A stretch of 64,000 nucleotides of DNA, taken from the NCBI RefSeq assembly GCF_905475345.1, contig NC_066595.1, forward strand, positions 6,588,501-6,652,500, written 5' to 3'. The notes beneath the pieces were generated by a model. It was not told the origin of the DNA. It worked only from the letters and a program-made list of their open reading frames with translations, and ran no database searches. Positions 13,226-24,728 of the stretch are shown piece after piece (within the stretch, counting starts at the first letter, position 1; the number at the start of each line of letters is the position of its first letter). Source of the stretch: Vespula vulgaris (Eukaryota > Arthropoda > Insecta > Hymenoptera > Vespidae). The translations under genes and the position numbers were made by a program.

Positions 13226-15511
13226 CCACACCGATGTATTTATTGTATCTATTGGAAAAAGAAAAAGAAAACAGAAAGAGTCGCGCCGATGTCATTTTTG
13301 TACTCGCTCGTACAGGGACCTTTGACCCCATTTTAAAACGTCACTAACATTTCATTTAATTCGTCCTCGCAGCTGATTAATAACAGGCCTTCACGGGAGA
13401 GTATGTCCTATCTGGGTTAAGCACGTACGCTAACTAATAAGGTAAGAGCCTTTGTTAAGTGGCTCCACCACCGACCGTTAAAAAAAGCGACCGCTTGGAA
13501 CAGAGTACGGAAGATCTTGGTGCTGTGCCTGTCGAAAAACGTGGTATCATCGTTGTTTCGTGTCTCTTCAAGTTCAAAAAAAGAAAGAAGAAAAAAAGAA
13601 AATCGAGTAATACCTCTCCGTATTTATTTTTTTTATGTTTCATTAATTATCCTCCAGTCAGTTCATAATCGTCTTATTAATAAGCGTGAAAGTAAGTGTC
13701 GCGACGAAAACGGAAGAAAACGTTGTATCAAATAACAATTGATTGATTAATTGATTATTTACAAACGATCTGTCGCATCAAATGAAATATATGAATGAAC
13801 ATTTCTTTCTTTTTTTTATCGAGAATCTTAAAAAAGCATTCCACGCGAGCATCGTACTGGGACGAAAACTCTGTCGAAGTAAAATAAATGTGCTTTTGTT
13901 ATATAACCTCTCGTTCGTTTTTAATCGACCTTGACATTATACCATGTATCTCTCTTCTCTCTTCAATGTGCAATTCGATATGCTTATACGTCAGCCATGT
14001 AACTTTTTCTGCAGCTATTTTTTCTTCAAAGCGTGAATCCGATACTCATCCGTTTAAATCTGGATGTTAATCCGGTTAATTGTTTTTATCCGTGATGGAA
14101 GGAGAACTTATTCTATTTTAGGAAAAATCGATAAAACGGCGCCTTTCGGAGATAGGAAGATTGATAATGGTACAACGAGAATGATCTTAACAACGGTCGG
14201 TAAAATCAATGTATTATTATATAATATGTTTTATAATTCTTATTTTGTAAATATTATATCGGAATAAATGTATCATCTATGGAGACCTTTAAATAGACTC
14301 AAGATATTTCATAATTAAAAAAAGAAATATTTTACGAATATTACACATTATTTTTTTTAAATCAACGTAAAAATATTATAAAGTATCGTCACGAGTCATT
14401 TCTCTTTACTTTCTATTATATCAACTGTTATCCTACCATACCGACTGTCGCAAATTATCGACGACAGATCCGAATTAAAGTTCTATAAATAAAAGAAATA
14501 CTACACCGATAATATATCGATGGAACATTTCCAAGATGGCACTTGTATTGAACTAAGAAGTTTAGACAAAATTTCGTAACAAATTGTTAAAAATATCCCT
14601 TATGAATATCAGTAAAATATCAAAGTACTTAAAAGTTACTTTCAAAAATATCATCATCCAAAATTATCGTCATTATCGGTAAGTTTATAAATAAAAACGT
14701 ATATACGAGATACGACGTTCATATAAATAAACACAACACGCACGCCTCTTATTATTATCTTACTCGATTCGAAGATATTTATAAGAAAACGATACTACTT
14801 GCGAATTTGTCACGCGACGAAATCGTAAAATGGCGGCAAGGTGCGAGGCATTGTAAAAGCGAGAGAGGAAATGTGTTCGGGCCCTTTGAAATCTAATTTC
14901 ACTATGGACACGCAGGAAAGGTCACTAACTCCTTCTGCCATCCCTACCCTCTTCCTCCCCCTCTCCACCCTACCCCACCCCATTTCACCCGTCCGATCGT
15001 CGAAACGAGTACTTCTCGCTGACTTCTCGACGCAGTCAAACTAATATCTCAATCGTAAAGTGCTTTTCGTTGGTGTGCGAGTGGAATATGGAAGGGTCGT
15101 TCGATAAATACGCGCGAGAAGCCATTTTTACTTCTCGCTTTACGTATGTACATCGGTGCACACGTATACGTGTGTTTACGTGTTTGTGTTTGTGTGTACA
15201 TATAAAAGTACTTATACATTTGTACGTAGTTATGTACATGTACGCAGGTTTGTACATAGGTATTGGGCCCGGTGTGTAAGGTTGGTACGCGCAGTCGTCA
15301 GAAAAGCATCGGCCATTACGACTGGCCGTGTTGTGGCGGTTCGCGCGGCGCGTCAAAGAGCGCTCATTAAATGCTGGCAATTAACTGCGGGCCAAGTCCG
15401 TAGGCCGAGGCTTCCCTTTTCCTCTCTTCATGCACGAATCGTATAAGAGAAAGAGAGAGAGAGTTTCGTATGCGTTTTCTACCTATCTTTTCTCTTTCTC
15501 TTCGTTTCGTT

Positions 15512-15583
15512 CCGTTCCATCTCTCTCTCTCTCTTTCTCTTTCTCATCCTGTCTCTCTCTTTCTTTCTCTTTCTCACTCTGTT

Positions 15584-15617
<34 letters not shown>

Positions 15618-15640
15618 CCCCTCTTTTTCTCTTTCTCGCT
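15512..15640. repeat. (CT)n-rich low-complexity tract
   Basis: About 130 bp of pyrimidine-rich CTCTTTCT repeats in the globin-gsb intergenic region. Confidence 0.85.
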
Positions 15641-16978
15641 CGTTTCTAGACGTCTTTCTCCGTTTCTCGGTCGAACAACACGAGCACGAAGCTATAAGCG
15701 CCCGCGAAAGTCGAGAGCCCACGCGCTTTTAATGGCTCTCACCAACAAGAACGATTGGCATGCATGCCATCTATCGTTTATGTGTGCAAAACTCGTTATA
15801 TTTAATTCTACATATAACCGGGATATAGTTATATGATAGATCAATATTATTCCTTCGATCGTCCACGTCAAAGATGAAAGAAGAACGAAAGAAAAAAAGA
15901 AGAAAGAAAGGAACGGCCGGAGTTTCGAGAAAATTGGAAAAATTATTTCGCTTTTTTTTCTTTCTTTTTTCTTTTTTTTTCTTTTTTCGCAAAATCATCG
16001 ATCGTTACAATGGATCACGCCTACCGAGTTTGACTCGAGCAAATTGTTCGAAAAAATTGTTGCCACAGGATATACTTTTCGCCACTGTTTGGCACCAACA
16101 AACCCGTCAAAATATGTCAATGCGTCGTCATGAGTAATAGACGTACAGCTAACTCGACTTGTTCGAGCCAATGGAAAAGGGTTTCGTATAAGGTAAGAGG
16201 ATGACACCGCGCGATGGTGATGTCCTACGAGAAAAAAGGACTGAATGGGGAACAATTAGGTGGATGCTAATTCCTCAGGGAACATTTTTCGAATAAGAAA
16301 GACGATCAGGATGGTAGGATACAATCTTTTACATCACGGACTCGATTCTGATCCCATGGGTACTTTTCTTCTCGACAATGACAACGACCAATTGTCCTAC
16401 ATTATATAGCAGATATATGGTTAAAGAAATGTCTTTTATACGGAACAGTTTCGAATTTTTTCGAACTCTCTCGACGAAAACTTTCGATGTTCTTCAGCAT
16501 CCTACTACTCCTCTCGTCCATTATAACAATTTTAGAATACGGCCTTCCCGACAGACCGATTGATCATCCGAACAGCGGGTGTTTCACGATTATTCGCCAA
16601 CGTTTCAAATCTCAAGGTCGCCCCTAAGAGAGACCGGACACCTTCGAGAGAAGATAACGAATCTGTCGTTCGACCTACGAGATTGCTCGACTCCGACGTC
16701 GTTATGTCTTCATTACGATCACGCTTTTGTTAAATATTATTGACGAATGTCTTGATGATTTCATTTTCTTTATTTCGTATGCGTAATACTTAGTATTATA
16801 TATTTCATACGAGAAATAATTATAATAATAAATGGTCAAATGGTAATCATTTTTGTCTTACATTTTTTAATCGTCATTGAATGTTTCTCTGTGTTAAAAG
16901 TTATGACTAAGAAGGAGGGATAAATTAACGTAAAAATGATCTATTAACAAGTTAGAGAGATTTTAAATTATCTGTTAA

Positions 16979-17012
<34 letters not shown>

Positions 17013-17022
17013 TTATTTAAAA

Positions 17023-17036
17023 CACTTGATCAAGTG
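17023..17036. promoter_or_regulatory. CACTTGATCAAGTG palindrome (two NK-2-type sites)
   Basis: A perfect 14-bp palindrome formed by CACTTGA and its complement TCAAGTG back to back. CACTTGA/TCAAGTG is the known core of NK-2 class homeodomain sites (Tinman, Vnd). It lies about 3.4 kb upstream of the gsb start. The sequence is certain; a regulatory role is inferred. Confidence 0.4.
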
Positions 17037-20000
17037 AAAAAATGCGTTATCGATTCTAACAACTTTTCTATAATGTGAAAGAAAAATAATAATAATAAAA
17101 AAATTAGCGTTTCGATAAATCTTCGATCGATCGTGATAAATTCTTAAGTAAGTTGATATGAAAATCATTGAAAAGGATGCGAGAGTCAAAGTCGTTTTAT
17201 AGAAAATTTATGTTCGAAAGTGACGCAGGGCAAACGATTTCTGCTCGCGAATCGGATACGCTCTCGCGACCACGGCTGCTCGTCATTAGGAGTATAATGC
17301 ATATCTTAATGATTACGAAACGAAACACTGACACTGGAATGGATATGTAAAAGGTGGAATGAATGGAGTCGGAACTCTCCAGCATGTTTCGTGGCGTCCA
17401 CACTACTGCAACCGACCCACGCTCTCGACTGCAATCAGCTCCCCATAAACTACAATCACGACACGTGCTATCGTACCGAACTCAGCGCATCCTCCACCCT
17501 CTATGAATCGTCCTCCTGCTATTTGACGATTGCACCCGTACTAAGACGATCTACGGAAAATTATTATCATTTTAACCCATTGTTTTATACGATTTATTTT
17601 CTAACGAACGTATGCGTTCATACCTACTCATACAGATACCATTTTATTGTAACATTTTATAAAATTATTTTGATGTTTGCTTTAAATACTTTATATTAAG
17701 ATGGGTTTATAAGTAACGTCGGTATGTTACTAATGTGTATATTAAATGTGTGTGTGTGTGTGTGTAAATAATTAAATATAATATAATAGTGTGATATAAA
17801 AATATTTATAGTATTGGAGTACAAATTGGTATATAAAATATTATTTTTAAATATTTTATATTTATAGTATATGAGTATAATATAATAGTATAATAATGAT
17901 ATTATATATAATATATATAGGTATAATATATTATATAATATTCGGTAATTATATTGAATTTATAATATACAAATATAATATATAAAAATATAGATTAATT
18001 TATAACAGTATAATATTAGTATAGAGATTACGGCAGATCGTGAAAAATGTATTTCCGTATTTAATTGATTCCTTTAATCTTTGCTTTAAAATTCTAAAGA
18101 TTCTATTTATATACATACCTATATAAATGAATATTTATTAAAAAAATTAACAAAATAATAATCTGTTTGCTGTCATAACACAATTAAAAAATAACATATA
18201 GAATATCTATCCATCAAATTGTAATTCGGATAACAGCCAACACTGATGTAAGATATATATTTAAAGAAATAGCAACATCATTGATATCAATGCAGTTAAT
18301 AATACGAACAATTTGTAATGATACAATCTTTAAAGAAAAAAATCAAACTGATCATATACACACGTATTATAAAATTTTTTACGAGATCCATGATTGTTCC
18401 TTTAAAATAAGCATATACATAGGTACGTGTAAACATTTTTAAGAGACGTCACAAATTTTTCTCAAAGATTAAAAAAATAAGATAAAAAAAAAGAAAATAT
18501 TTATTCAATATGTTATTTGACTAATGCACAATTTTAAGGTAGAAACGTATAAATAGGAAATATTTGATGATAAGGCATCCTCGTTGTTATAATGTGCTAT
18601 GTAAATTTTTAATAATACCAAGAATTTCTAAATAATAACCATTTTGATCGTTTCTTTAAAACATGACGAAAATTCGTCGCACCGGTCGAAAATTGACCAT
18701 TCGTATTCTGTTCACATAATTCTCCAATTCAATTAAACATATGATTACATGGGCAACTCGATTAATTATAATTAACGATGCAAACCGAATTACAAGCGAT
18801 GCTTCCCGTCGTTGAATCATGCGAAACGAGAAGGCGACTCTTAGTTCGAAAAAAAGAAAAAAAATTCGAAAATTACTTTAACGGGTTTTTCAGAGATCCT
18901 CGGAATGGAAATTATTGAATTATGTCAGTGTTTACATGCGTATCGTATCGTAATCGTTGCAACATCGGAATCGAAAATATTTTAATTAACTCTTGTATCC
19001 TTTTTATCGGTACGGTATTTAATTAATATTAAAATTGTATTACTCGAAATAGAACTGACAAAAATATAAATCGAAGAATCAATGAGGCAAAATAAAAGTA
19101 ATTTACGAAGTAAAAACAGGTACGACTTCAAATTCGATCATCGATCTCATGCTTTAGTTCGTAAGTACTTAAATATTTTTTTTTCCGAAAAACATCACGC
19201 CTGTATCAAAAAGAATCCGAAGAAAAATCAAACGAAGAACGTAAGGAATGATTGAAAAAAGATTTCAATTAACTCCTATGTCTTTCTTATTCATATTTAA
19301 TTATAATACTAAAATCGTATTACTCGAGTTAAGCCTGACGAATATATAAAACTCATAGAATCGATGAGAAAAAAAATAATTTACGAAATAAAAATCAAAC
19401 AATTTTTCATCGGATATCTCACACGCGTTCGAAGTAACTAAGTATTTTTTCTTTTTTTTGTTTTTCAAAAACATTCAATACACATTCTTTAAAAAGAATA
19501 TCTTAAGAATCAGGAGAAAAAAATAAAAAATAATGAAAGAAACGATCGAAATTTGCGAATACGTATTTAAGTATACTAATACATATGTACTTACTTGCGT
19601 GTTGTTCCAAGAATGAAAACAAGGAAGGAGAAGGAACGTAAAAGACGAGAAAGAGAAGAGGAAGAGAAGACTCGGGCGGAGTCGAGGTTGAGACCACCTC
19701 CATGTGGTTGGAATCAGCTACATGGTGACCAATGCCAATACAACGTTCACGACCATGCTCCCGTTTGGTTTGCCTTCGAGTCGAGATGGTCTGGGACCAG
19801 TGCTGGTTTCTTATCGAGGGGCCTCACGAAGAAAGGCGGAGCCATCGTCTTTCCTTTTCTCCTTTCAAGACCCACATCTATCCATCCTTGTCTTTCTCTT
19901 TCTCTTTCTTGCCTTTTCCTTCAGGTTCTCGCTTGCTAGACTCCTCGAGACTTCGTTCAGCCTTTTGGCCAGTCCGAGTCGAGAGTCCGAAGCAAACAGG

Positions 20001-20442
20001 TCCTCCTCGTTGTCCTCTTCGGTCATTATCGGTCATTTTCGGTTCTAGTTAAAAATTCGTTCGTCTACGCGAAGAACGAATGTGTCTTCGTCGCGTTTCG
20101 GATCTTTGGAGGAGAAGAAAAGAATTAAAAAAAACGTAATAATAACAAAATAAAAGAAGAAGAAGAAGAAGAAGAAGAAGAGGAGGAGGAGGAAACGTAA
20201 ATCGAGCAAAAAGAGATCGAGTAGTTGTCTTTCTTCTTTTATTCTTCGATCCAAATCGTTTTCCGTCATCGATAAGTGATCGTTCAACGTTATTTCTTTA
20301 AGAACAATTCGAAAGGGTGGAAATATATTACCTTTGTTGTTTTTCTTTGTTATTACTTTTATTCTCCGAACAGTAATCCTAGCAAGGAAGAAGTGCACGG
20401 TGAACGTGGGAAAATTATTCCGGGTCCAAAGATACGGCCCAG

Positions 20443-20506
20443 ATGGCGGTCAGAACGCTCAGTCAACATCGAATGCCGCCGTATTTTACTGGATACGCGT
20501 TTCAAG
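20443..20506 (+). CDS. gsb exon 1
   Basis: Encodes MAVRTLSQHRMPPYFTGYAFQ plus one base of Gly22. Donor CAAG|GTGAGT, phase 1. Confidence 0.88.
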
Positions 20507-21044
20507 GTGAGTTTATATCAATTGTTATACATTTTCTAAGAAATTCGATGTTTTGAAAAAAAGAAAAAATTCATGAGTCGTCCTACGATCAAAATTGTTT
20601 TTGTTTTCCGTCCTTAACATTCAGCGATCTCAAGATCATTCGATTGAAAAAGCTTACTTTGGAATACTTTGAATATTTTGCTTAGAAAAACGTCCAAGGA
20701 CGAAAGGAGATAATCGAATGTCTGGCTTTGCAATTCTCATTGATTCGAAACTCTTAACAACTACATATAACGAACAAGAAGTTTTACAACCGACGGTATA
20801 ATATCAGGCAGTATTAGTTTCGTAAGAAGTAATATAGAAAACAAATAATTGACATTAGAATTTTTTGATACGCTTGCTTTACAAAGACGATTATATAATT
20901 TAATTATAAAACTTGTCTGTATCACGGTGTCATCAGAAAAACGATAGAAGATATGATTTCAAATAAAAATTATTGTGTTGTGGGCGTTGAAAGGAAGACA
21001 AGTTTGATGCATCGAAAGAAAAAGAAAGAAAAAGAGAGAAAGAA

Positions 21045-21081
<37 letters not shown>

Positions 21082-21444
21082 ACTCGTGGGTACCTAATGT
21101 CCGATATCGAATAGGCCGCAGGCGACGGCGCGATGATTGAGGCCTTGCAACTCGGAACTCACACCGAACGCTAAGTACATGCATCCCTTGGTTGCACGTA
21201 GATAATCGCACATAGTCGTGTACACCTCTTCCTCTTGTAATTTCTTTAGAACCCTTCCTGGACGACGGACGACGCGAAGAATATTCAATCTTCCTGGACA
21301 AAGAGATCTTGACGGGTTCGATCCTTATCGATCCCGAAGATGTTATCGATCCTTCTTGACGATCTTGCTTCTATAGTTTTGTACTATCACCAAAAATAAA
21401 AGAAAATAAAATATTTACCTACACAAACACGCACACACACATTC

Positions 21445-21475
<31 letters not shown>

Positions 21476-23646
21476 CACACACATATTGAATAGATTATAA
21501 TAACGTCCTGGATCTAAATAAAGATTTATTATTTCGAATTACTAGTAGCTATAACAACACAAACTTTCTCTTAAAACGTATCGAGTAACTCGTGAAAGCT
21601 GACCAAATCTTTTTGAGACCTTGTAACAATTCATTTAATCGATGAAATCGGAGAGTAATTATAGTAGGATCTAAGGGATCATCTGGCCTTCTTTGAGATA
21701 ACATTGAATATTCGGAAAAAAAGATAAAGACGGATAGATAGAGAAAGAAAGAGAGAGAGACGGCAGACTTGGGCCTCGAAGGGAAGCTTAATGACGAGCG
21801 ATGCGTCGAGCGTATTCAAATCGGTTCGATCTCCCCTCTCTATCGCGTCACATCGCTGCCACCGATCATGGTTATTAGCGTGGATCGCTCACAATCAATT
21901 GCCGCTTATCAATAATTCATGCGTTAAATTATTTCCTCGTCGTTTCATCATTTCGCTCGCTTCCAGGGTGGTCTTCTTCTTTTCCCTTTTCTTTTCTTAA
22001 TTCTGAAAGATGAAGATTTTCTTCGATGTCGTCCTTAAAAATGCAATTTAAACAATTTTTATTTTATTCATCGTTATGTATGTGATTTACAATACCCAAC
22101 GATTTTTATAAGTCCGTACAGAAGCGTATATAAATAAAAAAAGCTTTGTTCCCTGAGATCGTTAAAAACAAGAAAAGTTATGAAGGTTGACTCGCATAAT
22201 ATTTCGAGTTATCAGTTCTACGACCAAAGTTACGACCGACGAAGTCCATAACTCTAAACTAGTCGTTCGCATTTGAGTAATGAATGACATATGCATTTAC
22301 GGAACACATGTAAACCGAATACGAACAAATCGAAAGGTCTTTTCAACTTGTAAAAAAATACTCGACGATATATTATTCAATGATTAAGAATTATTATTGT
22401 ATAATGATCGAATATTTTCTACTCACAGAAATTATATAGTTATTTCTACGATACGTATCCATATTATCAAATTAGAATTATTAACTTTTGATTACATTAA
22501 TTGGATTAATTATTAATAATTTATGTTTTCATCGTTGTGAAATTAACATATATTTTTGTGCATCGTTGTTTTTTTCTTCCGTTAATATTTCAAAATGAAT
22601 CAAAATGATAAATGTGATGGAAGTAATTTTACAGAATAGTTGATCAATGATTTACGTGTTTGTCAAATTTAAAGTGTTTCTACGGGGTAATTCGTCAATG
22701 ACGTGTATAAGAATAAAACGTTTCAATGATTCTTGACACGTCTACCAAGTATTTCACCCGATTTTTTAAACTCTTATATTGTTAAATTATTGAATCATTT
22801 TATTTGTATAAACGTCGTCGATCATTGAACCGTTTTATTCATAGACACATCGTGAATCATTGACGAATTACTCCATAGACGCACGATGCATTGTCGAATC
22901 GTTTTATTTGTACACATGCCATGAATCATTGACCAACTAATCTGTTGAGACACTGTAAATCATTGAATCGTTTTATTTGTTGATACGTCATCGATTATCA
23001 AATCATTTAATTCGTAGAGACATCATGAATCATTAACTAACTATTCCACAGAACTACATTTATCGTTTGACTCAATTTTTCAATTGTTATAAGAAAACAA
23101 AATAAATTTATAGGAACGAGCATTAATATCACGAAAATGAAAACAAAAAGAGAAAACAAATCAATCGATTAATCATTAATGCAGTTAAAAGTGATGAAGT
23201 AACGAAGTTTAAATAAAAATCTAATCGTAAATGATTAATTGAATTAAATTATTCGCACAGCGCTGATCTATCTTCCAACTAAAATAAAATAAAAACCGAA
23301 AGAGAAAAGAAAAGAAAAGAAAAGAAAAGAAAAAAAGAAAAGAAAAAAGGAAAAGAAAAAGAAAACAATACACGCAAGTAAATAAAAGAAAATCAAGGAA
23401 GAAAAAATAAGCAATCGTACACCTTCTTCTATTCCGTAATTCGCGCGAGTGTAGGGCGCGCATTCAAAGGCAAGTCCTCGTCATCGGCGGCGGTGTCGGC
23501 GGCGACGGCGGTGGCGGTCGGCGTCTTTTGATCTCGCCTGTAATCCCGTCGGGCCCCGCGGCCCGACTGACGTCACACACACGCCGGGACCGTACGGGGC
23601 CTGGCTCCCTCACGGATGTGTGTCCTTAGGATCCCAAACGTAAGAA

Positions 23647-23690
<44 letters not shown>

Positions 23691-23837
23691 GAAGTGAGAC
23701 AGGGTAGTCTTGTAGAGAGCTGGCTTTACCCGTTGAGAAAAAGAGAGAAAGAGAGACAGAGAGAGAGAGAAGAGAGGAGTGGGGAGAAGGATGTAAATCT
23801 CGAGGCGTTCGATGAACGACGAAACGGGACTACATCG

Positions 23838-23883
<46 letters not shown>

Positions 23884-24349
23884 TTTGATAGGAGGATAGA
23901 TGGGATCTCCTTTCTGAATCTCGTCCTCGTAATAATTAGCGGAGCAGACCCTCTGAATTTCTCATGGAATCCGATTAAATGAACTACTCGGGATGAATGA
24001 AATACGCGGAATCGTTTTGATTATATTCTCTATGCGATAATGATTTATCAAGGTTCTTCTCCAAGCGAATTTTAGTTACAGAGAGGTTGGATAGATGTAC
24101 CTTCCTCTTTACGTTCCTTATTCTTACTTCTTCGTTGTCCTCTTCCTTCTCCTCCTACTTTTTTATATTTACACGTGCTAGGACATAACTCCGTCTTCTT
24201 CGTCGGTTTTACTGCTTCGAGCAAAACCGAGGATAACCGTAAGGCGCGTCAGCCTTGCGTTCGAACGCCTTCCTCATCTCGCGCCCGTTTCGCAAAAGGC
24301 ACGCGAGCTCGTTCTTTTAACGCTCCGGCTTTCTGGTCCCGGTCGAAAC

Positions 24350-24380
<31 letters not shown>

Positions 24381-24694
24381 TTCTCTCTTTATCTCACTTT
24401 TTGACTCGACTCGACTCGACTCGACTCGACTCGACTCTACTCGACTCGACTTAACTCGACTCGACTCGACTCGACACGAAGAAATCGCGCATCTCATTCG
24501 CTTCTTTGCTCGGTTGCCGCAAAGGACGCGTAACACGCGGTTTGTTTGACTTCGTGATTATAATTAAGTTAATTAAGAGGGACCCTAATTACCGGTAATT
24601 AGGAACGTTTGAGCGGCACCTTGCGTGTCACTGAGTTCTTCCAAACGACGAGTTTGCTGCACGTTGCAGGTCCACCACCTTTTTCTTTCTATCC

Positions 24695-24728
<34 letters not shown>

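Larger units (their letters stand above)
9933..20442. other. globin-gsb intergenic region (10.5 kb)
   Basis: No supported gene. From 9933 to about 13300 it is dominated by simple repeats: (GA)n at about 10040-10100, (TATG)n at 10719-10957, TA-rich at 11590-11760, (AAT)n at 11931-12109, (GA)n at 12344-12446, GAAA/GAAC at 12776-12882, and TA plus CATA at 13028-13225. A TAATTGATTA palindromic homeodomain-type site lies at 13748-13757. A GC-richer island sits at about 15270-15430. (CT)n covers about 15512-15640, (TTA)n 16978-17011 followed by a CACTTGA palindrome at 17023-17036, and (GT)n 17748-17766. The stretch 17700-19500 is very AT-rich with nothing seen. The gsb promoter should lie toward the 3' end (about 19600-20400), but no TATA-Inr pair was convincing. 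Confidence 0.7.

Noticed and set aside
21311..21335. GGTTCGATCC resembling a tRNA B box
   Set aside because: The flanking bases cannot form a T-arm stem and no A box or acceptor stem lies at the right distance.
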